7,490 bases of DNA from positions 1-7,490 of the forward strand of contig JAUUZV010000123.1 in the NCBI GenBank assembly GCA_030592085.1. Reading direction: 5' to 3'. The number at the start of each line of letters is the position of its first letter. Within the stretch, counting starts at the first letter, position 1. Of the stretch, positions 1 through 6,540 are shown piece by piece. The translations under genes and the position numbers were made by a program. Source of the stretch: Clostridia bacterium. GTDB lineage: Bacteria > Bacillota > Clostridia > DUPQ01. The notes beneath the pieces were generated by a model. The model searched no databases and had not been told where the DNA came from. It saw only the letters and a program-made list of their open reading frames with translations.

Positions 1-1
1 A

Positions 2-1078
2 CCATCAGCTGTAGCAGGAGATCCTAAAAACCGATCTGGTATTATTTTAACAGCCAATTATGAAGCAAGGAAGTTTGGTATATATACAACTATGACAGTT
101 AATCAAGCAAAAAAAGTTTGTCCTTTGATTAATTTAGTAAGCCCGACTAAAGGATTATATAGTAAATGCTCAAAGCAAGTATTTGAAATATTTAAAAAAT
201 ATACACCACTTATTGAACAAGCTAGTATTGATGAAGGATGGTTGGATGTCACAGGAAGTATGGAATTGTTTGGTTCACCACTAGTAATTGCAAAAAAAAT
301 TCAAGATGAAGTAAAGAATAAATTAAATTTATGGTGTTCTATTGGTATTTCTGAAAATAAATTTTTATCTAAAATGGCTTGTGAAATGAAAAAACCACTT
401 GGTATTACTACAATGTATAAAAAAGATATAAAAGAAATGTTATGGCCATTACCTGTTGAAAAAATGTATGGAGTTGGTAAAGCTACTACAAAACGATTAC
501 ATAGTATAGGAGTTTTTACTATTAATGATTTGGCTAATATAGACAAAGCTTATTTACTAGAATATTTTGGAACTTTTGGTAGTTATTTATATTTACGTGC
601 AAATGGAATAGATAATAGTACTATTGGATCTAATAGATATGTTAAAAATAAATCGATATCAAAAGAAACCACATTATCAACTGATGTATATGATGTTAAT
701 TTAGCTAAGAAAATTATTATGAAGTTAGCTTCTATAGTGGGTGAGAGAGCTAGAGATAAAGAACTCAAAGGTGATACAGTTCAAATTACTTTGAAGTATA
801 GTACTTTTAAAAGCGTTACAAGACAAAAAAAGGTAACACTAACTAATTTATCAAAAGATATTAAAAAAGCTGGCTATGAGCTGCTTGATGCTAATTGGGA
901 TAATAATAAACCTGTAAGATTAATAGGTATTGGATTACATAATTTAGGAATAAAGAAAGCACAAATTTCCATTTTTGAGAATCACATTGAAATAAAAGAA
1001 GAATCCATTGAAAAAACAATGGATTCACTTAATAAAAAATACGGTAATAACTCTTTAAAAAGAGGAACAAACTTATAG
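2..1078 (+). CDS. dinB: DNA polymerase IV (Y-family translesion polymerase), 5'-truncated
   Basis: Y-family polymerases insert nucleotides opposite damaged template bases and bypass stalled replication forks at low fidelity. The frame is open from base 2, so the gene enters from outside the window. The codons before the ATG at 92 already encode the conserved palm/fingers segment (AVAGDPKNRSG, then NYEARKFGIYTTM), so that ATG is internal. About 358 residues are visible. Roughly 35-45 N-terminal residues, including the first catalytic Asp (DMNxFF region), are missing. Visible motifs are the catalytic pair in SIDEGWLD (Asp codon 230-232, Glu 233-235), the palm segment SIGISENKFLSKMA, the thumb helix-hairpin-helix around MYGVGKATTKRL (about 464-545), a little-finger domain, and a C-terminal QISIF (962-976) resembling the QLxLF beta-clamp-binding motif. 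The close of the protein (LNKKYG...KRGTNL) is typical of Bacillota DinB. It converges on the DUF1015 gene with a 6-bp overlap. The family is certain; which DinB paralogue is less so. Confidence 0.94.
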   Translation, partial: PSAVAGDPKNRSGIILTANYEARKFGIYTTMTVNQAKKVCPLINLVSPTKGLYSKCSKQVFEIFKKYTPLIEQASIDEGWLDVTGSMELFGSPLVIAKKIQDEVKNKLNLWCSIGISENKFLSKMACEMKKPLGITTMYKKDIKEMLWPLPVEKMYGVGKATTKRLHSIGVFTINDLANIDKAYLLEYFGTFGSYLYLRANGIDNSTIGSNRYVKNKSISKETTLSTDVYDVNLAKKIIMKLASIVGERARDKELKGDTVQITLKYSTFKSVTRQKKVTLTNLSKDIKKAGYELLDANWDNNKPVRLIGIGLHNLGIKKAQISIFENHIEIKEESIEKTMDSLNKKYGNNSLKRGTNL

Positions 1079-2410
1079 AACTATTTTTCTTGTTTCTAAA
1101 TAGAAGCGTTTTTCATCTGCATGTCCCATTGAGAATGTTTTTCGAGGCATAGTTCCTTCTTCAATTATAGTCTTAAAGAAACATGATTTATCAATAGGTG
1201 GTAATAATATACCTATATGACCTTGCTCTACTAGTTCAACAAGTGAAGATAAATCATGTATAAAATCAATTTGTAAATCATTTGTTTTACTAAATTCATC
1301 TAGAATGTTTTGTATAGTACCACAAGCTGTAAATGATGTTTTTTGAGTTAAACTAATAAAGTAATTACTATCTTTTGTAGCAATACCAAAACAGTGTTCA
1401 TCTGGTGAAAAAGCTTTTTCGAAAACTAGTGATTTTAGTTTATCAATGTTATCTACTTTAAGTATAGTTGAATCTTTTTCTTTAAATGTTTTTAATAATT
1501 CATTAATTGAACTATTAAACAATACTCTATGAATTGGTTCAAATAATAAATCTTTATCATGTATATTAACAACCTCTACTAGAGCAAAACGAGCTGGATG
1601 AGTTTCTTGTTCAATTATTGTAAAATCACTTTTTATATTTTCCCAGTGAGCTTTTGCAGAAGCTAGGGAGTGATTACCGTCACCAACTGCAAATAATAAT
1701 GGTGCTTCATCAGAATTATACTTATTTTTAAATACCTCTTCATTACCTAAATCATGTAATGCTTTTGATAAGTGTTCCATACCTTGAAGGGAAGTAATGT
1801 GATATCCTTCAATATGTCCACCATTTTGCATTAAATCAAAATCATAAAGTTTTTTGTATGAATTTTTCATTTGTGAGAATGGCTCAATAACAGATTTATC
1901 ACAATCATCAATTAATAGTAAAATGTGAGGTAATTCAATAAGTGCTTGTTCTCTAATTTTAACTCGTGGTGGAATACGATCAAGAATAGTTTTTTCTGTA
2001 GGTCTAATTAGTGATTTTGATGCACTACTATAATCATAATGTTCAAGATCAATACAGGTTATTAGTCCTTTACGAGTATTACCATATGAAGTAGTACGTT
2101 CCACATATATGAATCCTGCTTCAAGAGCTAATAAAATTTTAGAACGAAGATATTTTTTCATTTCTTTTAAAATATTTTTCTGCATCTTATTTTCATTTTC
2201 GCACTCTAAATAATATTCAGGTAACATTAATTTAAGAGTTGATGGTGAAGAACCCACATTCTTAGAAATCTGATTCCAGTACTCACCTTCAGTTGTATAT
2301 TGATCACAGGCGATAACCGCCCATTTGTTTAAATCAACTGAATTCTTTGGGAATAATATGTTTGGTACTTTTATGGCAACATTGCCTAATTTCTTGTTAA
2401 TTAATTTCAT
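1073..2410 (-). CDS. DUF1015 family protein of unknown function
   Basis: This 445-residue cytosolic protein (no signal peptide or membrane segment) matches the DUF1015 family along its whole length. Hallmarks are WAVIACDQYT with a following YW (residues 30-45), TRKGLITCIDLEHYDY (112-127), RPTEKT...PPR (136-149), AVGDGNHSLASAKAHWE (241-257), FEPIHRVLF (280-288) and the C-terminal block MPRKTFSMGHADEKRFY. The GDGNHS motif recalls the DGHHR loop of other DUF1015 proteins and of ParB-fold serine kinases (SerK); that likeness is from memory and proves no activity. I also recall family members beside serA/serC in some anaerobes, which hints at serine metabolism, but no serine gene is visible here. 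The ATG at 2410-2408 is preceded by GGAG (2424-2421), 10 nt upstream. The gene follows ktrA after 69 bp, has its own predicted promoter, and its stop overlaps the end of dinB. The biochemical function is unknown. Confidence 0.88.
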   Translation of the reverse strand: MKLINKKLGNVAIKVPNILFPKNSVDLNKWAVIACDQYTTEGEYWNQISKNVGSSPSTLKLMLPEYYLECENENKMQKNILKEMKKYLRSKILLALEAGFIYVERTTSYGNTRKGLITCIDLEHYDYSSASKSLIRPTEKTILDRIPPRVKIREQALIELPHILLLIDDCDKSVIEPFSQMKNSYKKLYDFDLMQNGGHIEGYHITSLQGMEHLSKALHDLGNEEVFKNKYNSDEAPLLFAVGDGNHSLASAKAHWENIKSDFTIIEQETHPARFALVEVVNIHDKDLLFEPIHRVLFNSSINELLKTFKEKDSTILKVDNIDKLKSLVFEKAFSPDEHCFGIATKDSNYFISLTQKTSFTACGTIQNILDEFSKTNDLQIDFIHDLSSLVELVEQGHIGILLPPIDKSCFFKTIIEEGTMPRKTFSMGHADEKRFYLETRKIVL

Positions 2411-2440
2411 ACAAAAATTTCTCCATTAGTTAAATCAGTC

Positions 2441-2472
2441 TATATAATAAATGAATATTTATAGTAAGTCAA
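2441..2472 (-). promoter_or_regulatory. Predicted sigma-A promoter for the DUF1015 gene
   Basis: Read on the - strand, TTGACT (2472-2467) is followed by a 17-nt spacer and TATTAT (2449-2444). Each hexamer has one mismatch to the consensus and the spacing is ideal. Transcription would start near 2437, giving a leader of about 27 nt that contains the GGAG ribosome binding site. This suggests the DUF1015 gene can be expressed independently of ktrBA. No terminator is visible between ktrA and this promoter, so read-through from ktrBA is also possible. Confidence 0.65.
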
Positions 2473-2479
2473 ACAAATA

Positions 2480-3127
2480 TTAGTGCACTTTAAGTGCTTT
2501 TAAGTCAGTATCTTTTCCCATGATTGAAACAATATCACCATCTTCAAAAACACTAGTTGGATTTGGTGATATATTTAATTCAGATCCACGCTTAATAGCT
2601 AATATGTTAACTCGATATTTAGCACGGATATTTAGTTCAGTAATAGTTTTACCAATCCATTTCTCAGGAATATTTGTTTCCATGATACTGTAGTCACCTG
2701 ATAATTGGATTGAATCAATTATATTTTGTGAAGCAAGATTGTTAGCAGCCCTTATTGCCATGTCACGTTCTGGAAAAACAACTCTATTTGCTCCAACTGT
2801 AATTAGAACTTTTGCATGTAGGTCGTTTTGTGCCTTAGAAATAATATATTTACATCCTAATTCTTTTAATAAGGCTGTGGTTAAAATGCTAGATTGTAAA
2901 TTGTTACCAATACCAACAATTGCAGCATCAAAATTTGATACACCAAGGGATTTAAGAAATTCTTCATTTGAACTTTCGGAAGCAATAACATGAGTTAATT
3001 CTTCTGCTAATTCTTGTACAACATCAGGATTGTTGTCAACCCCTAAAACATCGTGGCCTAAATTGTATAATGTTTTGGCAAATGCTTTACCAAATCTTCC
3101 TAAACCTATTACAATATATGAATTCAT
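2480..3127 (-). CDS. ktrA: Potassium uptake regulatory subunit (RCK domains)
   Basis: KtrA-type proteins form a cytosolic octameric ring under the KtrB dimer and gate K+ (and Na+-linked) flux in response to bound ATP or ADP. The 215 residues match the family's usual size of about 220. The N-terminal RCK_N (Rossmann) domain shows the nucleotide-binding loop GLGRFG (8-13) and an acidic residue closing beta-2 (Asp31 in GVDNNPD). The segment GANRVVFPERDMAIRAA (112-128) joins to an RCK_C domain (about 135-215) containing NILAIKRG and LNISP, the region where Bacillota homologues bind c-di-AMP. The ATG is set by a strong AGGAGGAA (3138-3131) placed 14 bp or less after the ktrB stop, so the pair is surely cotranscribed and probably translationally coupled. 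Inhibition by c-di-AMP is inferred from family knowledge. KtrC is the alternative name if the organism has two systems; pairing with an adjacent membrane subunit favours KtrA. Confidence 0.93.
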   Translation of the reverse strand: MNSYIVIGLGRFGKAFAKTLYNLGHDVLGVDNNPDVVQELAEELTHVIASESSNEEFLKSLGVSNFDAAIVGIGNNLQSSILTTALLKELGCKYIISKAQNDLHAKVLITVGANRVVFPERDMAIRAANNLASQNIIDSIQLSGDYSIMETNIPEKWIGKTITELNIRAKYRVNILAIKRGSELNISPNPTSVFEDGDIVSIMGKDTDLKALKVH

Positions 3128-3141
3128 AGTTTCCTCCTGTA
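3128..3141 (-). promoter_or_regulatory. Strong ribosome binding site of ktrA in the ktrB-ktrA junction
   Basis: The whole 14-bp gap between the ktrB stop (TAA 3144-3142) and the ktrA ATG is filled by a near-perfect Shine-Dalgarno, AGGAGG (3138-3133), five nt before the start codon. It contrasts with ktrB itself, which has no comparable site. This could help the regulator be made in excess of the membrane subunit (eight KtrA per two KtrB in the known complex). Confidence 0.85.
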
Positions 3142-4503
3142 TTACCCAACAGATATTTTACCCTCAGGGTATGTATATAATTGTTTATTACTTCGTGTCT
3201 GTGTTAACGTTAAAGCAATTGCCAGTGGGCCAACACGACCAAAGAACATTGTTATTATAATCATAAGTTTACCTATAAAAGGTAAACTAGTAGTAATTCC
3301 AGTTGATAACCCAACTGTTCCAAAAGCAGATGTGGCTTCAAATAGGCACTCTGAAAAGGTACCCGCATTAACAAACAGTAAAACAAAAGTAGTTAATAAA
3401 ATTAATGAAAATGCCATAAATACAATAGAAAGTGCTTTTTTCACAATGGTTTCATTCACTTTTCTCTTCATAATATTAACATCATTAATTCCTCTGATAT
3501 ATGTGATTACAGTAAATAAAAGAATTGCAAAAGTTGTTATTTTGATTCCACCACCAGTTGAACCAGGCGCAGCTCCAATAAACATTAAGATAATTGTTAA
3601 TAATTGTGACTGTGACGTCATTTCATTTAAAGGTAAAGTATTAAATCCTGCTGTTCTTGGTGTAACTGAATGGAAGAATGCGTTTAACACTTTTTGCATA
3701 AAAGGCATACCTTCCATTGTGTTAGTATATTCAAATAGCAGAAACATAATGGTTCCAAATAAAATCAAAACACCAGAAAATATTAAAACAATTTTAGTGT
3801 GTAACATAAATTCTTTAAATTTTCTTACTTTAACAATATCTCGCCATACAACAAATCCTAAACCACCTATTACAAATAATATAGCGATTACCAAAATAAT
3901 GAGAGGATCATTATTATAGTTTGTTAAACTTTGATAGGGTTGTGAAGTGGTTCCTAATATATCAAATCCTGCATTACAAAAAGCAGAGATGGAATGAAAA
4001 ATACTTTTTGCACTCCCATTTACCCATCCAAATAAAGGTATAAAGCGAAAAGATAAAATAATAGCTCCAACAAGTTCAATAGAAAAAGTAGCAATTAAAA
4101 TATTCTTAAATAGTTTTACAATTCCTTGTAAACCAAAATCATTAAACGATTCTTGCAATGTTAAACGTTCTTTTAATCCCATTTTTTTTCCTAATACTAG
4201 AGCGACTGAAGCAAAAGCTGTCATAATTCCAAGACCACCCATTTGGATAAGAATTATAATAACTGTTTGTCCAAAGACAGTCCATGAAGTGGCTGTATCA
4301 ACAACAACTAAACCTGTTACACAAACAGCACTAGTTGAAGTGAAAAAGGCATTAATAAAACCAGCACTTTGTCCTGATTTTGAAGCAAAAGGAAGCAATA
4401 AAAGTATGGTTCCTATTAATATAGCACTTAAAAATCCGATTATAATTACATTTGCTGGAGCTAACCCTCTATTACGATTATTGAGTAAATTAAATTTCTT
4501 CAT
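3142..4503 (-). CDS. ktrB: Potassium uptake membrane subunit (Trk/Ktr/HKT family)
   Basis: KtrB is the K+-translocating subunit of the KtrAB system and works as a membrane dimer with KtrA. The 453 residues contain four M1-P-M2 repeats, each with its selectivity-filter loop: TSAVCVTGL (57-65), SISAFCNAGFD (171-181), HSVTPRTAGFN (278-288) and EATSAFGTVGL (389-399). Each filter keeps its conserved Gly (64, 179, 286, 398). GAAPGSTGGGIK (310-321) is the intramembrane gate loop of the third repeat. GRVGPLAIAL (422-431) and the C-terminal tail YPEGKISVG, which contacts KtrA in known structures, are also present. The ATG at 4503-4501 gives the short N-terminus normal for KtrB, with no in-frame ATG, GTG or TTG close upstream. 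It lacks a good ribosome binding site: only AGAAG lies 2-7 nt before it, while a better AAGGAAGA lies 25 nt upstream. It is the first gene of ktrBA and is divergent from htpG. KtrD is the alternative name. Confidence 0.93.
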   Translation of the reverse strand: MKKFNLLNNRNRGLAPANVIIIGFLSAILIGTILLLLPFASKSGQSAGFINAFFTSTSAVCVTGLVVVDTATSWTVFGQTVIIILIQMGGLGIMTAFASVALVLGKKMGLKERLTLQESFNDFGLQGIVKLFKNILIATFSIELVGAIILSFRFIPLFGWVNGSAKSIFHSISAFCNAGFDILGTTSQPYQSLTNYNNDPLIILVIAILFVIGGLGFVVWRDIVKVRKFKEFMLHTKIVLIFSGVLILFGTIMFLLFEYTNTMEGMPFMQKVLNAFFHSVTPRTAGFNTLPLNEMTSQSQLLTIILMFIGAAPGSTGGGIKITTFAILLFTVITYIRGINDVNIMKRKVNETIVKKALSIVFMAFSLILLTTFVLLFVNAGTFSECLFEATSAFGTVGLSTGITTSLPFIGKLMIIITMFFGRVGPLAIALTLTQTRSNKQLYTYPEGKISVG

Positions 4504-4522
4504 TACTTCTGTAATATACCAT
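4490..4522 (-). CDS. Possible 10-codon leader ORF overlapping the ktrB start
   Basis: The best Shine-Dalgarno ahead of ktrB, AAGGAAGA (4536-4529), is correctly placed for an ATG at 4522-4520 rather than for ktrB. That ATG opens a short frame encoding MVYYRSNEEI, ending at TAA (4492-4490), 14 bases inside ktrB in another frame. A ribosome terminating there could re-initiate at the nearby ktrB ATG, which itself lacks a proper binding site. The frame is so short that it could be chance. A one-base error near the start could also produce this picture, although the present ktrB N-terminus already has the normal family length. Confidence 0.3.
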   Translation of the reverse strand: MVYYRSNEEI

Positions 4523-4546
4523 TTTTTATCTTCCTTGGCAATAAAT

Positions 4547-4574
4547 TTGACATTATAAAAACATATGGTAATAT
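4547..4574 (+). promoter_or_regulatory. Predicted sigma-A promoter of htpG with extended -10
   Basis: A perfect TTGACA (4547-4552) is followed after 16 nt by TAATAT (4569-4574). The TGG immediately before it (4566-4568) forms an extended -10 (TGn). The start would lie near 4581, inside the palindrome, giving a leader of about 35 nt. The -35 shares base 4552 with the -10 of the opposing ktrB promoter, so the two promoters are back to back. No CIRCE element (TTAGCACTC-N9-GAGTGCTAA) is present, so HrcA control is not indicated. Confidence 0.6.
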
Positions 4575-4581
4575 CTATATA
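4552..4581 (-). promoter_or_regulatory. Predicted promoter of the ktrBA operon
   Basis: On the - strand a perfect TATAAT lies at 4557-4552, implying a start near 4545 and a leader of about 42 nt. No good -35 hexamer is present. The best-placed candidates are TATATA (4581-4576, 18-nt spacer) and ATATAG (4580-4575, 17-nt spacer), both inside the large palindrome. A weak -35 overlapped by a palindrome is compatible with a promoter that depends on, or is blocked by, a regulator. Confidence 0.5.
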
Positions 4582-4591
4582 GATATTATCA
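4566..4591. promoter_or_regulatory. 26-bp palindrome, candidate operator between ktrB and htpG
   Basis: The centre lies between 4578 and 4579. The inner 20 bp (4569-4588) are a perfect palindrome with half-site TAATATCTAT. Outside this, one mismatched pair (G4568/T4589) is followed by two more matched pairs (4567/4590 and 4566/4591). It covers the extended -10 and predicted start of the htpG promoter and the -35 region of the ktrB promoter, the usual place for an operator controlling divergent genes. It contains only A/T apart from one C and one G in the perfect core, so part of the symmetry could be compositional. No regulator gene is visible in the window, and I do not recognise the motif as a known binding site. 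Confidence 0.5.
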
Positions 4592-4615
4592 AATAATTAA
4601 GGAGAATGAATAAAA

Positions 4616-6454
4616 ATGGCAAGTGAAAAAGGTAAAATTTCTATAAACACAGAGAACATTTTTCCAATAATTAAAAAATGGCTCTATTCAGATAAAGATA
4701 TATTTATAAGAGAATTAATATCAAATGCATCTGATGCGATAAGTAAACATAAACAACTTATTTCTATGGGAGAAACAGTTGATGATGAAGTTTCATATAA
4801 AATTACAGTAATTGTAGATAAAAAGAATAAAACTCTGTCTTTTACTGATAATGGAATTGGAATGACAGGAGAAGAAGTAAAAAAATATATTAACCAAATA
4901 GCTTTTTCTGGAGCACAAGATTTTGTTGAAAAATATAAAGAAAAAAACGATTCTAAAGATCAAATAATTGGACATTTTGGATTAGGATTTTATTCTGCAT
5001 TTATGGTTGCTGAAAAAGTTACAATTGAAACAAAATCATATCAAGAAGGCTCACAAGCAGTTCTTTGGGAAAGTGATGGAGAAACCGCTTTTACACTTGA
5101 TGATAGTGAATATGCTACAAAAGGATCAATTATAACCTTGCATATTATGAAAGAAGAAAAAGAATTCTTAGATGTAGCTAAAGTCAAAGAAGTTGTAAAA
5201 AAATATTGTGGTTTTATGCCTTATGAAATTTTTGTAGAAGATGCTAATGAAAAAAAAGATGAGAAAGATGAAAGCAAACCTGAATCAATAAATGATACTA
5301 AGCCACTATGGTTAAAGCGACCTGCTGAATGTAAAAAAGAAGAGTATATTGAGTTTTATCAGAAAAATTTCTTTGATTATAATGAGCCGCTATTTTGGAT
5401 TCATCTTAATATAGATTATCCTTTCAAATTAAAGGGAATACTTTATTTTCCAAAACTCAAACATGAATTTGAAGTAAATGAAGGCCAAATTAAATTATTC
5501 TACAATCAAGTTTATGTTGCAGATAATATTAAAGAAGTTATTCCTGAGTTTTTAACATTACTTAAAGGTACAATTGATTGTCCTGATTTACCATTAAATG
5601 TTTCGCGGAGTTTTTTACAAAGTGATGGATATGTTCAGAAAATTTCCAAACATATTACAAAAAAAGTATCTGACAAGTTAAAACAGTTATATAAAAAAGA
5701 AAGAGAAAATTATAATAAATATTGGGATGATATTAATCCATTTGTAAAATATGGTTGCTTAAAAGATGAAAAATTTTATGAAAAAGTAAAAGAAGTATTA
5801 ATCTATAAAACTATTTATGATAAATATGTAACATTAGAAGAATATTTGATAGCGTGTGAAGAAACTCATAAAAATAAAGTATATTATGTTTCGGATTTAT
5901 CAAAACAAGCGCAGTATATTCAAATGTACAAAGAGCATGAACTTGATGCATTAATTATGCCAGTAATGCTTGATTCCCATTTTATTACTTTTATTGAAAG
6001 TAAGAATACTGATATAAAATTTGAGAGTATTGATGCTGATATCACAAATGCACTTTCTACAGATGAAGAACAGGTAGATTCTAATGAAGAACTTATAAAA
6101 GCTATTAAGAAGTCATTAGGCGATGATACTTTAAAAATCGAAACTAAGAAGCTGAAAAACAAAGACATTAGCGCTATTATTTCAGCTAGTGAACAAGGGA
6201 AACGAATGGAAGAGATGACTAAAATGTATGGTGGGATGAATATGGGTATGCCATCAATGAATGATGATACTTTAATCATTAACATGGCAAATCCAACAGT
6301 TGAGAAATTAATTACTATGGAAGATGGTGAAAAAAAAGATTTAGCTATTAAACACATTTATCAACTAGCAAAATTATTAGCTGGGAAATTAGATAGCAAA
6401 GAACTAAGTGAGTTTATTAAGCGTAGTTCAGGAATTTTAGACAAAACACTATAA
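4616..6454 (+). CDS. htpG: Molecular chaperone HtpG (Hsp90)
   Basis: HtpG is the bacterial Hsp90, a homodimeric ATP-driven cytosolic chaperone that remodels client proteins, often with DnaK. The 612 residues are near the usual bacterial length (E. coli has 624). The N-terminal GHKL ATPase domain shows IRELISNASDA (31-41; catalytic Glu33, Mg-binding Asn37), DNGIGM (78-83; adenine-contacting Asp78) and the lid glycines GHFGLGF (119-125). A short charged linker (about 209-228, rich in Lys, Glu and Asp) leads to the middle domain, whose catalytic loop LPLNVSRSFLQ (325-335) carries Arg331. A methionine-rich stretch (seven Met in 531-548) lies in the client-binding part of the C-terminal dimerization domain. 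NVSRS in place of the common NVSRE, plus TENIFPIIKKWLYSD at the start, mark the subtype I associate with Clostridia and Bacteroidota. AAGGAG (4599-4604) precedes the ATG by 11 nt; an intrinsic terminator follows. Confidence 0.97.
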   Translation: MASEKGKISINTENIFPIIKKWLYSDKDIFIRELISNASDAISKHKQLISMGETVDDEVSYKITVIVDKKNKTLSFTDNGIGMTGEEVKKYINQIAFSGAQDFVEKYKEKNDSKDQIIGHFGLGFYSAFMVAEKVTIETKSYQEGSQAVLWESDGETAFTLDDSEYATKGSIITLHIMKEEKEFLDVAKVKEVVKKYCGFMPYEIFVEDANEKKDEKDESKPESINDTKPLWLKRPAECKKEEYIEFYQKNFFDYNEPLFWIHLNIDYPFKLKGILYFPKLKHEFEVNEGQIKLFYNQVYVADNIKEVIPEFLTLLKGTIDCPDLPLNVSRSFLQSDGYVQKISKHITKKVSDKLKQLYKKERENYNKYWDDINPFVKYGCLKDEKFYEKVKEVLIYKTIYDKYVTLEEYLIACEETHKNKVYYVSDLSKQAQYIQMYKEHELDALIMPVMLDSHFITFIESKNTDIKFESIDADITNALSTDEEQVDSNEELIKAIKKSLGDDTLKIETKKLKNKDISAIISASEQGKRMEEMTKMYGGMNMGMPSMNDDTLIINMANPTVEKLITMEDGEKKDLAIKHIYQLAKLLAGKLDSKELSEFIKRSSGILDKTL

Positions 6455-6458
6455 AAAT

Positions 6459-6487
6459 AGCACCCTGATAAAGGGTGCTTTTTCTTT
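6459..6487 (+). terminator. Intrinsic terminator of htpG
   Basis: AGCACCCT (6459-6466) and AGGGTGCT (6472-6479) form a perfect 8-bp stem with a 5-nt loop, followed by a T-rich run through 6487 (TTTTT C TTT). It begins five bases after the htpG stop codon, so htpG is probably a single-gene transcript and purL has its own start. Confidence 0.92.
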
Positions 6488-6496
6488 AAAATTCAG

Positions 6497-6502
6497 TATA
6501 AT
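6497..6502 (+). promoter_or_regulatory. Possible -10 element of purL
   Basis: A perfect TATAAT lies 38 bp before the purL ATG, between the htpG terminator and purL. No convincing -35 is present: the spacing of 16-18 nt falls on the terminator's descending stem (GGTGCT or nearby). Because the terminator separates purL from htpG, some promoter is needed here, but this one is incomplete. No purine riboswitch or recognisable PurBox fits in the remaining space. Confidence 0.4.
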
Positions 6503-6540
6503 AGAGAGAGAATATATTAAAATAGAATAGGAAATTATTA

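Noticed and set aside
2485..2497. Small inverted repeat GCACTT-T-AAGTGC at the 3' end of ktrA, as a possible terminator of ktrBA.
   Set aside because: The stem is four to five pairs at best, lies inside the coding sequence, and is followed on the - strand by mixed sequence rather than a T-run.
3332..3919. A 195-codon open frame on the + strand inside ktrB.
   Set aside because: It lies opposite the clear KtrB filter motifs, has no recognisable protein features, and is explained by low stop frequency antisense to a hydrophobic membrane protein.
4551..4553. A further upstream ATG opening a 16-codon frame (MSNLLPRKIKNGILQK) whose TAA overlaps the ktrB ATG as TAATG.
   Set aside because: Its start codon overlaps the predicted -10 TATAAT of ktrB, so it would lie upstream of the transcript start, and it has no ribosome binding site. 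It would matter only if the real promoter is farther upstream.
4504..4615. A c-di-AMP (ydaO/yuaA) or other riboswitch ahead of ktrB, as known for ktr genes in Bacillota.
   Set aside because: The predicted ktrB leader is only about 42 nt, far too short, and no terminator-type hairpin is present.
4606..4626. An ATG directly after the htpG Shine-Dalgarno, opening a six-codon frame (MNKNGK).
   Set aside because: It is only one base after GGAG, too close to be used, and out of frame with htpG. The ATG at 4616 has workable spacing and encodes the expected HtpG N-terminus.
5920..6357. A 145-codon open frame on the - strand inside htpG.
   Set aside because: The sense strand is unmistakable HtpG C-terminal domain; the antisense frame has low-complexity Ser/Ile/Phe composition and no ribosome binding site or motif.
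6455..6540. Purine riboswitch or PurR box before purL.
   Set aside because: Only 86 bp separate htpG and purL, the terminator occupies the first third, and no aptamer-like helices or CGAA-type PurBox repeats are visible.
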